A DNA stretch of 64,000 bases from positions 372,001 to 436,000 of the forward strand of contig CAVSWP010000011.1 of NCBI GenBank assembly GCA_963731665.1. Direction: 5' to 3'. Positions 7,641 to 15,734 of the stretch are shown piece by piece. Both the position numbers and the translations under genes were made by a program. Every line of letters starts with the position of its first letter. Position 1 is the first letter of the stretch. The notes under the pieces were generated by a model, which did no database searches, was not told the origin of the DNA, and worked only from the letters and a program-made list of their open reading frames with translations. The stretch is from Chersky-840 sp035604715 (lineage in GTDB: Bacteria > Actinomycetota > Acidimicrobiia > Acidimicrobiales > UBA8190).

Positions 7641-8285
7641 GTGCCCACCCGCCGAATTACGGCTCCTGCCGTGGCACTGCTCGTCCGCCACGGCCGCACG
7701 CCCACGACGGGCGTCGTGCTCCCCGGGCGGGCCCCGGGCCTGCATCTGTCCGACGAGGGCAGAGCCCAGGCCGAAGCGGCCGCGCAACGCATCGCGGCGT
7801 TGGCCAAGGCGCCCGTGGCGGTGTACGCCTCGCCCCTGGAACGGGCCATGGAGACGGCCAAGCCGATCGCCCGACTCCTGGGACTGCGGGTACGCGTCGA
7901 GCGGGGGCTGCTCGAGTGCGACTTCGGCGACTGGACCGGAGCCCGGCTGGCCACCTTGCGCCGGCGCCGTGAGTGGCACAGCGTGGTGTCGTTGCCGAGC
8001 TCGTTCCGGTTCCCCCACGGGGAATCGTTCATGGAGATGCAGGCGCGCACCGTCTCGACCCTCGACCGCCTGGCCGATCGCCACCGGGGCGAGTCCTTCG
8101 TGGCCGTGTCGCATGCCGATCCCATCAAGGCGGCCGTGGCGGCCACCGCCGGGGTCCCCCTCGACCTCTTCCAGAGGCTCGTGGTGTCCCCGTGCTCGAT
8201 CACCGCCCTCGTGCGGGGCCCCACCGGCTCCCACGTGCTGTGCGTCAACGTCACGCCGTCACTGGCAGAGTTGGCCCTGTCATGA
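7641..8285 (+). CDS. histidine phosphatase superfamily protein of the DUF3090/SCO1664 cluster
   Basis: This is a phosphoglycerate-mutase-like phosphatase of the type found in actinobacteria next to DUF3090 and SCO1664 proteins (the Rv2135c position in Mycobacterium tuberculosis). LLVRHGRT carries the catalytic His, followed by SPLERAMETA, ECDFGDW and VSHADPIKA with the second His. The physiological substrate is not known for the group. GTG 7641 is chosen because TACGAT lies 8 nt upstream, and earlier in-frame starts would run into that hexamer. The stop overlaps the ATG of the next gene as ATGA, so the two are translationally coupled. Confidence 0.88.
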   Translation: MPTRRITAPAVALLVRHGRTPTTGVVLPGRAPGLHLSDEGRAQAEAAAQRIAALAKAPVAVYASPLERAMETAKPIARLLGLRVRVERGLLECDFGDWTGARLATLRRRREWHSVVSLPSSFRFPHGESFMEMQARTVSTLDRLADRHRGESFVAVSHADPIKAAVAATAGVPLDLFQRLVVSPCSITALVRGPTGSHVLCVNVTPSLAELALS

Positions 8286-8779
8286 GCCCCACCCTGGACC
8301 TCGGCGACCTCGATCGCTTCACCGTCGGCACCGAGGGCGAGGTGGGCCAGCGCATCTTCCTGTTGCAGTGCCGCCGGGGTGGCACCGTGGTCACGCTCAA
8401 GGCCGAGAAGCAGCAGGTGTCGGTGTTGGCGGAGTACCTCGGGCGCCTCCTGGCCGACCTCGACCGGCCCGAGGACCTCCCCGTCGACCTCGAGCTCGAG
8501 GAGCCCGCCGATCCGCACTGGGTCATCGGCACCCTCGGGGTGAGCTACGACGACGCCCTCGACCGCATCGTCCTCGTCGCCGAGGAGCTCGTGGCCGAGG
8601 ACGAGGAGGGTGACATGGCGCGCTTCACGATCACACGGTCCCAAGCCGCCGCCTTCGCCATCCGGGCCACCACCCTGGTCGAGGCCGGGCGCCCCCCCTG
8701 CCCTCTGTGCGGCGGTCCCCTCGACCCTTCCGGGCACGAGTGTCCGAGAACCAACGGCCACCGGCCGCCCGCCACTTGA
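8282..8779 (+). CDS. DUF3090 family protein
   Basis: This 165-residue protein belongs to DUF3090, an actinobacterial family of unknown function (the Rv2134c position). It is rich in acidic residues and ends in a CPLCGGPLDPSGHEC segment that looks like a small zinc ribbon. It starts within the stop of the phosphatase gene (ATGA). It in turn is overlapped by the next gene by 40 bp, so the three genes are almost certainly made together. No catalytic motif can be recognised. Confidence 0.88.
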   Translation: MSPTLDLGDLDRFTVGTEGEVGQRIFLLQCRRGGTVVTLKAEKQQVSVLAEYLGRLLADLDRPEDLPVDLELEEPADPHWVIGTLGVSYDDALDRIVLVAEELVAEDEEGDMARFTITRSQAAAFAIRATTLVEAGRPPCPLCGGPLDPSGHECPRTNGHRPPAT

Positions 8780-9462
8780 GCCTCTTGGCCGAGGGCGACA
8801 TCGACGTCGTCGGCCGGATGCCGTGGAGCTCGAACCACACCTTTCTCGTCACGTGCCGGCTCGGGGACCAAGAGACGGGCGCGGTGTACAAGCCCGGACG
8901 GGGGGAGCGGCATCTGTGGGACTTCCCCGAGGCCGTCTACCGCCGTGAGGTCGCCGCCTACGAGCTGTCGGGCGCGCTCGGTTGGGACCTCGTCCCCGAG
9001 ACGGTGGAACGCGACGACGCCCCCCTGGGCCCGGGCTCGCTCCAGCGCTTCATCGCCGCCGACTTCTCCCAACACCACTTCACCCTGGTCGAGGACGAGC
9101 ACCATCACGACCAGCTGCGGGCCATCTGCGCCTTCGACGTCGTGGCCAACAACACCGATCGCAAGAGCGGGCACTGCATCATCGACGAGGACGGGAAGAT
9201 CTGGGCCATAGACAACGGCCTGTGCTTCCACGCCGAGCCCAAGCTGCGCACCGTCATCTGGGAGTTCGCCGGTGAGCCCCTGTCGGCCGGCCTCGTCGAC
9301 GGCCTGGCCCGCGTGGCCCAGGCCCCGCCCGCCGTCCTGGCGTCGTTGCTCTCGGCCCGTGAGGTCCAGGCCGTGGCCCGGCGCGCCGGCGCGCTGGTCA
9401 AGGCGGGGCGGTTCCCGGTCCCCGATCCCGACACCCACCACTACCCCTGGCCCCTGGTCTGA
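8740..9462 (+). CDS. SCO1664-family protein (PI3/PI4-kinase-like fold)
   Basis: This is the third member of the conserved actinobacterial trio (the Rv2133c position). The sequence keeps kinase-like hallmarks: YKPGRGERHLWDFP in the N lobe, DVVANNTDRKSGH as a catalytic loop and AIDNGLCF as a metal-binding DFG-like segment. A phosphotransferase activity is therefore plausible but unproven. GTG 8740 is used as start; a TTG at 8776 that overlaps the DUF3090 stop is an alternative. In many relatives mshC of mycothiol synthesis is adjacent; here dimethylargininase follows instead. Confidence 0.82.
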   Translation: MSENQRPPAARHLSLLAEGDIDVVGRMPWSSNHTFLVTCRLGDQETGAVYKPGRGERHLWDFPEAVYRREVAAYELSGALGWDLVPETVERDDAPLGPGSLQRFIAADFSQHHFTLVEDEHHHDQLRAICAFDVVANNTDRKSGHCIIDEDGKIWAIDNGLCFHAEPKLRTVIWEFAGEPLSAGLVDGLARVAQAPPAVLASLLSAREVQAVARRAGALVKAGRFPVPDPDTHHYPWPLV

Positions 9463-9536
9463 GGCGCGCCCCGTTGACCAACCGTTGACGCGCCGTTGGT
9501 CGCCCCGTGACCCTGGCCACCCATACTCGAAGCACA

Positions 9537-10358
9537 ATGGGGAAGCAGATGCTGGTGCGCGAGCCGAGTCGGAACCTCACCGACGGCATCGTCACGTACA
9601 CCACCCGGGTGCCCGTGGACTTCGCCCGCGCCCGCCGACAGTGGGCGGACTACGTCGACGTCGTCACCGACGCCGGATGGCAGACGGTCGTGGTCCCGCC
9701 GGTGTCGCAGTGCCCCGACGGGGTCTTCATCGAGGACCCGGTGTTCGTGTACAAGGACGTGGCCGTCGTCACCCGGCCGACCATGCCCTCCCGTCGGTCC
9801 GAGGTGGCGGGCATCGAGGAGTCGTTGGCGCCGTTGGGCTACCAGGTCGAGACCATCGAGGCGCCGGGCACCCTCGAAGGCGGCGACATCTTGAGCGTGG
9901 GCGACGACGTCTACGTCGGCCTCGGGGGACGCAGCAACGCCGAGGGGATCGGACAACTCCGGGCCATCCTGCAGAGCCGAGGAGCCACCGTGACCGCCGT
10001 CGCCATGGGCCCGGCGCTGCATCTCAAGTCGGCGCTCACCGCCCTGCCCGACGGCTCGTTCATCGGCTACGAACCCGCCCTGGTGGACCCCGGCCGCTTC
10101 CCCGCCTTCCATCCCGTCCCCGAGTTGCAAGGCTCCAACGTGGTGCTGCTGGGCGGAAACAAGGTCTTGATGGCGGCCAACTGCCGCCGCAGTGCGGCGC
10201 TGGTGGCGGGCATCGGCTTCGAGGTGGTGCCCGTCGACATCAGCGAATTCCAAAAGCGCGAAGGCGACGTCACCTGCCTCTCGGTCCGGCTTCCGGAGCC
10301 GGCGCTGTGCGTGGCCGCCGACGCCACCTACCACCAGCCCGACACCCTGACCGCCTGA
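9537..10358 (+). CDS. ddaH: dimethylarginine dimethylaminohydrolase (DDAH)-like
   Basis: This is an amidinotransferase-fold hydrolase that converts methylated arginines to citrulline and a methylamine. The 273-residue protein has FIEDPVFV, LEGGDIL, the His of LHLKSALT and the nucleophile Cys247 in GDVTCLS, in the order seen in bacterial DDAH. ATG 9537 fits the family start, and ACCATACT-like bases lie about 9 nt upstream with no Shine-Dalgarno. An arginine-deiminase-like or other guanidino substrate cannot be excluded. It has no obvious functional link to the operon upstream. Confidence 0.85.
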   Translation: MGKQMLVREPSRNLTDGIVTYTTRVPVDFARARRQWADYVDVVTDAGWQTVVVPPVSQCPDGVFIEDPVFVYKDVAVVTRPTMPSRRSEVAGIEESLAPLGYQVETIEAPGTLEGGDILSVGDDVYVGLGGRSNAEGIGQLRAILQSRGATVTAVAMGPALHLKSALTALPDGSFIGYEPALVDPGRFPAFHPVPELQGSNVVLLGGNKVLMAANCRRSAALVAGIGFEVVPVDISEFQKREGDVTCLSVRLPEPALCVAADATYHQPDTLTA

Positions 10359-10400
10359 AATCCGCCGCCTGAAGTTCGGGCCCGGCGTGGCCGACCCGAG

Positions 10401-10442
10401 TCAGGAGACACGCATCAGGAGACCGGCGTCAGGAGACCGGCG
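10401..10442. repeat. 3 x 14 bp tandem repeat (TCAGGAGAC core)
   Basis: TCAGGAGAC occurs at 10401, 10415 and 10429, exactly 14 bp apart, with the second and third units identical over 14 bp (TCAGGAGACCGGCG). The third copy contains the stop codon of the SixA gene, which reads leftward. The array lies between the convergent ddaH and sixA ends. No function is evident. Replication slippage is the simplest origin. Confidence 0.8.
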
Positions 10443-10944
10443 TCCGCAGCTCGCGCAGGGTGCCCGTGCCCGGCGACAGCCGGTCCCAGGACGAGGCCGA
10501 CACCTCGACCACGGCCACCGCCGCGGTGGGGAACCCCCGCTCGAGCCGGGCCCGTCCCTCGGTGTCGTCGTCTTCGAGCAACAACAGGGCGAGCTCGTGC
10601 ACGGTGGGGTTGTGGCCCACGACCATCACCGCCGAGGGCTCGGCACCCAGCTCGCGCAGGACCCCGATCACGTCGTCGGGGTCGGCTCTGTAGAGGCGTC
10701 CGTCGACCACCAGCTCCACGCCGGCGTCGAGCTCGGCTGACACGAGCTGGGCGCTCTGCACGGCGCGGCGCGCCGAGGAGCACAGCACCAACGCCGGTGG
10801 CACCACCGAGCCTGGCCCGTCGGCGATCGCCCTCCCCACCTCGGTGGCCTGGCGCCGCCCCCGGGCGGTGAGCGGTCGGCTGTGGTCGTCGGGCCCGTCG
10901 CGCGCCGCCTTGGCGTGGCGCAGCACCCACACGAACCGGCCCAC
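10429..10944 (-). CDS. sixA: SixA-type phosphohistidine phosphatase
   Basis: This is a small histidine phosphatase (171 residues) of the SixA class, which dephosphorylates phosphohistidine on proteins such as phosphorelay intermediates. Motifs are WVLRHAKA with the catalytic His, CSSARRAVQSAQ and VVGHNPTVHELA. The GTG at 10944 shares its G with the TAG stop of the SGNH gene, so it is the last gene of an MBOAT-SGNH-SixA operon. Its natural partner is unknown. The window's hybrid kinase has no separate Hpt domain that I can see. Confidence 0.85.
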   Translation of the reverse strand: MGRFVWVLRHAKAARDGPDDHSRPLTARGRRQATEVGRAIADGPGSVVPPALVLCSSARRAVQSAQLVSAELDAGVELVVDGRLYRADPDDVIGVLRELGAEPSAVMVVGHNPTVHELALLLLEDDDTEGRARLERGFPTAAVAVVEVSASSWDRLSPGTGTLRELRTPVS

Positions 10945-12215
10945 TACAGGACGAGTCCCCACTCGCGTCCCATGAAGGCCATGACGGCCTGGGACAGACG
11001 CTGGGCGCCGGCGGGCGCGATGTGCGTGCCGTCGGGCTCCCGGACCTGGACCTCGGTGCCCGCCGAGTTCGGCAAGAAGGTGGCGAAATTCCCCTGGGGG
11101 CCCGAGAGCACCGGCCACGAGGCGAAATAGCTCACGCCCCGGTGCAGCGCGGCCTGGCTCTCGGCCACGGCGTTCAGCGCCTGCATCTCGGCGTTGAGCC
11201 CGGGGTCGGCCATGGGGGGCAGCCCGACCCACAACACCCGCGCCCCCGATCCCGACGCCTCGGCCATGAACGCCCCGACCCGGCCGGCGTAGGCGGCGTT
11301 CCACGCCGCGGTGCCGTACTGCAGTGCCGTGGTGCCCACGTCGAAGCTCTGGGGATCGTTGGCGCCGATCAACACCACCACGGCCTGGGGCTGGTACTGG
11401 GTGAGGTCGCGCTGGAGCTCGGAGGGCCAGTCGAAGTAGTCCGGACGCGCCAGCCCGGTGTCGATGTGGCCGTCGAGCACGGCGCTCACGACGTCGGTGG
11501 CGGCCAGGTCGTTCACCAGCGGCTGGCCGAAGTCGATGCCGAGCGAGTCACCCACCACGAGCACGTGCAGGGGAGCGGCCGGTGTCGGCACCGCCAGCGG
11601 GGCCAGGCCGTCCGGTGCGGTGACCGGTGGGGCCGTGCTCGGTCGCGCCGCCGCCACCGCCGGCGCCTCGACGTGCGCCCTGCGGCGCGCCCCGGTGCGA
11701 GGGTGGGCGGGGACGCCCTCGACCTGCAGCACGCCGCTGCCGGTGGTCCCGGTGTGCCCGATCACGCGGTCCGCGGCGCCCACGACGTGGCTCAGCCCGA
11801 GGGCGTCGGACACCTGGGCCACGGGGCGCAGCACGGCGATGGCGACGGTGCGGCGCGTGCCCAGCGGTGCCTCCTGGGCCGATCGCAGGAGCGTGGGCGC
11901 GTCGAGCACGAGCCACAGCGTGAAGCACACCAGGCCGGCCAGCAGGGCGCGGCGCCACGTGACGCGCCCCCGGCGGACGCTGGCGTCGCCGTGGCGCTCG
12001 GCCACGTCGGAGTCGCCCATCGGCGTCGGGGCGTCGCCGACGGTGGCGGCGCGCCGGGCGCGGGTGGGGCCCTTGATGGACCTCAGGTCGAGGCCGACGG
12101 AGGTGCCATCACGGGTGGAGTGGCGGGCTCGCCGCCTCTCCCGCTCCTCGGTGGCCACCGATGCGCCCGCTCGGACACCGGGGCGCGTGCCGAGGCGATA
12201 GGGGACGTCGGTCAT
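10944..12215 (-). CDS. membrane-anchored SGNH/GDSL hydrolase-like protein (DUF459-like)
   Basis: This 423-residue protein has a cytoplasmic N-terminal stretch of about 87 residues, one membrane segment (about 88-109) and an extracellular SGNH domain. Block I is VVGDSLGIDFG with the nucleophile Ser, IGANDPQ is the Asn block, and DGTHIAPAG holds the catalytic Asp-His pair. A variable Pro/Ala-rich linker joins the membrane segment and the domain. Together with the MBOAT protein encoded just upstream it resembles two-component O-acyl transfer systems for cell-surface glycans. The acyl donor and target are unknown. Confidence 0.82.
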   Translation of the reverse strand: MTDVPYRLGTRPGVRAGASVATEERERRRARHSTRDGTSVGLDLRSIKGPTRARRAATVGDAPTPMGDSDVAERHGDASVRRGRVTWRRALLAGLVCFTLWLVLDAPTLLRSAQEAPLGTRRTVAIAVLRPVAQVSDALGLSHVVGAADRVIGHTGTTGSGVLQVEGVPAHPRTGARRRAHVEAPAVAAARPSTAPPVTAPDGLAPLAVPTPAAPLHVLVVGDSLGIDFGQPLVNDLAATDVVSAVLDGHIDTGLARPDYFDWPSELQRDLTQYQPQAVVVLIGANDPQSFDVGTTALQYGTAAWNAAYAGRVGAFMAEASGSGARVLWVGLPPMADPGLNAEMQALNAVAESQAALHRGVSYFASWPVLSGPQGNFATFLPNSAGTEVQVREPDGTHIAPAGAQRLSQAVMAFMGREWGLVL

Positions 12216-12266
12216 GTGGTCGGCGTGTGCACGCGCATGCTCGGAACCGCCCTCGGGGGAACCGGC

Positions 12267-13691
12267 CTAGAACCGGTAATAGATGAACGGCGCCACACCC
12301 TGTGGCCCGAGCGTGGTGATGGCCAGGAGGACCGCCCCCAGTATGGCGCCCTGCGCCACCCATCCTCGACGGCCGAATTCACCCTGGGCACGGCCGACCA
12401 GCGCGCCGGGCAGGTACTGCAGCGCGACGGTTCCCACCACGGTGATCACCACCAGCGGGGTCACCAACGGCGCCCGGCCCCAGGCCGTGAAGAGCCGTCC
12501 CAGCATGGTGGTCGCCGTCGAGAAGGAGTCGGCGCGGAAGAAGATCCAGCCCAGGCACACGATGTGGAAGGTCACCAGTCGTTGCACCGCCACCCGGGCC
12601 CGGCCCCCGGGCACGGGGTCGAGCCCGGCGTCCACCCGGCGCCCCCGGCGAACGTGGCCCACCACCTGGCCCGTCCCGTGGATGGCGCCCCACGCCACGA
12701 AGGTCCACGCCGCGCCGTGCCACAGGCCGCCGAGGACCATGGTGATCATGATGTTGCGGGCGGTCTGGGCGCGCGTGCCGCGGCCTCCCCCCAGGGGGAT
12801 GTAGAGGTAGTCGCGCAACCACCGGGACAACGTCATGTGCCAGCGGTGCCAGAAGTCCTGGAGGTTGCGGGCGGTGTAGGGCGCGTTGAAGTTGTCGGGG
12901 AACCGGAAGCCCAGCAGCATGGCCAGGCCGATGGCGATGTCGGTGTACCCGCTGAAGTCCGCGTAGATCTGCACGGCGAACCCGTAGGTGGCGAACAGGA
13001 TCTCCAGAGCCGAATGTTGGTGCGGCGCCGAGAACACCGGGGTCACGATGGCCGAGTCGACATAGGAGGAGATCACCACCTTCTTGAACAGCCCCCCGGC
13101 CACGAGCCAGGCGGCCCGCCCGAAGTCGATCCCGGCGGGGTCGCGCCGGCGGCGGATCTGGGGCAGCAGCTCCTGGCCCCGGACGATGGGGCCCGCCACC
13201 AGATGGGGGAAGAACGACAGGTAGACGGCGAAGTCGAGGGGCCGGGCCGGTTCGACGGTCCGACGGTAGACGTCGATCACATAGCTCACGGCCATGAACG
13301 TGAAGAACGAGATGCCCACCGGCAAGGTGACGGCCAGCAGGGGAAAGAGCCGCCCCCCGCCCAGGGCGTGGAAGAAGTTATCGGCGTTCACGGCCACGAA
13401 GCCGTAGTACTTGAACCATCCCAGGATCCCCAGCAGCGCGGTGACGCTCGCCACCATGGCCAGGCGCCGGCGGCGGTCGTCGTCGAAGTGGTGCACCGCG
13501 GCGGCCCCGACGTACGCCGTCACCGTCACCGCGCCGAGGAGGAACACGAAGCGCCAGTCCCACCAGCTGTAGAAGAAGTAGCTGGCGCCCAGCATGGCCA
13601 ACTTCCACACCCGCGGGTACGGGTTCAGCACCCAGTTCACCGTGAAGACCACGGCGAAGAAGATGGCGAAGTCGATGGTGGGGAACAGCAT
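12267..13691 (-). CDS. MBOAT-family membrane O-acyltransferase (AlgI-like)
   Basis: This 474-residue polytopic protein is of the membrane-bound O-acyltransferase family, which moves acyl groups across the membrane onto extracellular polymers. The family signatures are clear: SYFFYSWWDWRF near the N terminus, the FWHRWHMTLSRWLRDYLY loop, and GGLWHGAAWTFVAWG with the invariant histidine. About ten hydrophobic segments can be counted. It is the first gene of the operon with the SGNH protein 51 bp downstream, which would act on the same chain outside the membrane. Confidence 0.92.
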   Translation of the reverse strand: MLFPTIDFAIFFAVVFTVNWVLNPYPRVWKLAMLGASYFFYSWWDWRFVFLLGAVTVTAYVGAAAVHHFDDDRRRRLAMVASVTALLGILGWFKYYGFVAVNADNFFHALGGGRLFPLLAVTLPVGISFFTFMAVSYVIDVYRRTVEPARPLDFAVYLSFFPHLVAGPIVRGQELLPQIRRRRDPAGIDFGRAAWLVAGGLFKKVVISSYVDSAIVTPVFSAPHQHSALEILFATYGFAVQIYADFSGYTDIAIGLAMLLGFRFPDNFNAPYTARNLQDFWHRWHMTLSRWLRDYLYIPLGGGRGTRAQTARNIMITMVLGGLWHGAAWTFVAWGAIHGTGQVVGHVRRGRRVDAGLDPVPGGRARVAVQRLVTFHIVCLGWIFFRADSFSTATTMLGRLFTAWGRAPLVTPLVVITVVGTVALQYLPGALVGRAQGEFGRRGWVAQGAILGAVLLAITTLGPQGVAPFIYYRF

Positions 13692-13795
13692 GCGTGAGAG
13701 CCACCCGCTGTTCAGCGAGGCGCCCCCTTCGGGTCAGGAGGCGGACCGAACCCCGCGCACGCTACTGCGGGGGCGCTAACACCGTGGACGGGTTC

Positions 13796-13813
13796 GGGCG
13801 CCGCGAGGCGCCC
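13796..13813 (-). terminator. hairpin just after etfA
   Basis: GGGCGCC and GGCGCCC form a perfect 7-bp stem closed by the tetraloop GCGA, beginning 5 nt after the etfA stop on the minus strand. There is no T-run, so it is an intrinsic-terminator-like or 3'-end-stabilising hairpin rather than a canonical terminator. Confidence 0.5.
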
Positions 13814-13818
13814 CCGTC

Positions 13819-14790
13819 TCAGCCGTGGGCCTTGAGGGCCTCGATCAATTTGGGCACCACCTTGTGGACGTCCCCGACGATGCCGAGGTCGGCCACCGAG
13901 AAGATGGGGGCGTCCTGGTCCTTGTTGATGGCGATGATGTTCTTCGAGCCCTTCATTCCCACCAGGTGCTGGGTGGCCCCCGAGATCCCGCACGCCACGT
14001 ACAGCGTGGGCTTCACGGTCTTGCCCGTCTGGCCCACCTGGTGCGAGTAGGGCACCCACCCGGCGTCGACGATGGCCCGGCTGGCGCCCGCCGCCCCGTG
14101 CAGCAGCTTGGCCAGCTCCTCGATCATGGCGTAGTGCTCGGCGCCGCCCAGTCCCCGGCCACCGGACACCACCACGTCGGCCTCGTCGAGCTTGGGCCCG
14201 GTGCGCTCCTCGGCGTGGCGGGCGAGCACCTTGGCCCCGTTGGTGGCGCCCAGCTCGGGCGCCGGTGCCGCCACCACCTGGGGCGCGGCCCCGCCCGACG
14301 CTTCCGCCGTGAACGACTTGGCCCGCACCACGAAGATCCACGGGTGCGCACCGGTGAACCGGGCCGTGGCCACCTGGGCGCCCCCGAACAGCCCGTGCTG
14401 CGACGAAACGGAGTCGCCGTCGCTGTCCACGTCCACCACGTTGGTGATCACCGGGGCGTCGAGCCGAACCGACAGCCGGGCGGCGACGTCACGGCCGTCG
14501 TAGCTGGCCGGCACCAGGATCACGTCGGGTCGGTTCCCCGCGACGATCAACTCGGCCATGGCGCCGGCCACGGGGGCGCCCGGCAGGGCGTCGCCGATGT
14601 CGCCCACGTCGTACACCGTGGTGGCCCCGTAGTTGCCGAGCTCGCCGGCCAGCGCGGCGGTGCCCGATCCCCACGCCACCGCCTCGGTCACCGCCCCCAT
14701 CGAGCGGGCCCTGGTGAGCAGCTCGAGGGTGATGCTCGTCGGGACGCCCTCGGCGGACTCGGCGAGGACCCAAACCTTGTCGATCGACAT
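13819..14790 (-). CDS. etfA: electron transfer flavoprotein alpha subunit
   Basis: EtfA holds the FAD of the ETF heterodimer, which takes electrons from acyl-CoA and related dehydrogenases. The 323-residue protein has the C-terminal FAD domain with GGRGLGG, AGWVPYSHQVGQTGKTV, GISGATQH and NKDQDAPIF, all diagnostic. AGGAGAA lies 8 nt before the ATG. It follows etfB by 50 bp in the same direction, giving the usual etfBA operon. The acyl-CoA dehydrogenase near 51 kb is a plausible electron donor. Confidence 0.95.
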   Translation of the reverse strand: MSIDKVWVLAESAEGVPTSITLELLTRARSMGAVTEAVAWGSGTAALAGELGNYGATTVYDVGDIGDALPGAPVAGAMAELIVAGNRPDVILVPASYDGRDVAARLSVRLDAPVITNVVDVDSDGDSVSSQHGLFGGAQVATARFTGAHPWIFVVRAKSFTAEASGGAAPQVVAAPAPELGATNGAKVLARHAEERTGPKLDEADVVVSGGRGLGGAEHYAMIEELAKLLHGAAGASRAIVDAGWVPYSHQVGQTGKTVKPTLYVACGISGATQHLVGMKGSKNIIAINKDQDAPIFSVADLGIVGDVHKVVPKLIEALKAHG

Positions 14791-14840
14791 GCGCTTCTCC
14801 TGGGGGGGACAGATGAGACCGGTGCGCCGGACGGGCCGGC

Positions 14841-15620
14841 TCAGACCAGCTTGAGTTGCTCGAGGAACCGGACGATGTGCTCGTAGCCGTCACCCTCGTC
14901 GACCACGATCTCGCCCGCTTTGCGCTCGTCGGCCGCGGTGACGGCGGTGACCTCCTGGCGCGCCCCCGCCGCGCCCACCTGGGCGGCGTCGAGGCCGAGG
15001 TCGGCCACCGTCAGCTGGTCCACGGGCTTGGACTTGGCCGCCATGATCCCCTTGAACGAGGGATAGCGGGGCTCGACCACCCCGGCGGTCACCGTCACGA
15101 CGGCGGGCAGCGGGCAGTCCACCTCGTCGTAGCCCGCCTCGGTCTGGCGCTCCACGTGCACCCGGCCGTCGCCCACCGACACCTTCTTGGCGAAGCTCAC
15201 CGAGGGGAAGCCCAGGAGCTCGGCCACCTGGACCGGCGTCGTCCCCGTGTACCCGTCGGTGGACTCCGTGGCGGCGATCACCAGGTCGGGCTCGGCCCGT
15301 GCGATGGCCTTGGCGAGGACCTTGGCCGTCGACAGGGCGTCCGAACCCTTGAGGGCGTCGTCGCTCACCAAGATGGCCTTGGCCGCTCCCATGGCGAGCG
15401 CCGTGCGCAGCCCCGACGTCTCGCCCCCGGGTGCCATCGACACCAGGGTGACCTCACCGCCACCGGCCGCCTCGGCGAGCTGCAGCCCCATCTCCACGCC
15501 GTAGGCGTCGGAGTCGTCCATGATCAGCTTTCCCTCCCTGACCAGGGTGTGGGTCTGGGGATCGAGGGCCTGGGGCGCGGCCGGATCGGGGATCTGTTTG
15601 ACGCACACGACGACGTTCAT
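14841..15620 (-). CDS. etfB: electron transfer flavoprotein beta subunit
   Basis: EtfB binds AMP and docks dehydrogenases in the ETF complex. The 259-residue protein opens MNVVVCVKQIPDP and has the ADP-binding DLVIAATESTDGYTGTTPVQ and the CPLPAVVTVTAGVVEPRYPS signature. It is the first gene of etfBA. The 114 bp upstream, before the phosphodiesterase stop, should hold the promoter, but no strong match was found. Confidence 0.95.
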   Translation of the reverse strand: MNVVVCVKQIPDPAAPQALDPQTHTLVREGKLIMDDSDAYGVEMGLQLAEAAGGGEVTLVSMAPGGETSGLRTALAMGAAKAILVSDDALKGSDALSTAKVLAKAIARAEPDLVIAATESTDGYTGTTPVQVAELLGFPSVSFAKKVSVGDGRVHVERQTEAGYDEVDCPLPAVVTVTAGVVEPRYPSFKGIMAAKSKPVDQLTVADLGLDAAQVGAAGARQEVTAVTAADERKAGEIVVDEGDGYEHIVRFLEQLKLV

Positions 15621-15734
15621 GGCCTCGATTGTTCCCGAGAACCCCGCCCCCCGACCAATCCAACGCTCCGGCGCCCGACGCCACCGGGCGAGCCGGCCCC
15701 CGGCACGCTCAGCGTCCGGCGGATGCGCCCACGC

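Noticed and set aside
5002..13697. Very long open frames on the plus strand opposite fpg/F420 genes (666 codons) and opposite the MBOAT/SGNH genes (891 codons)
   Set aside because: They are antisense to genes with clear motifs, have His/Arg/Gly-rich compositions without domains, and are expected in DNA of this GC content.
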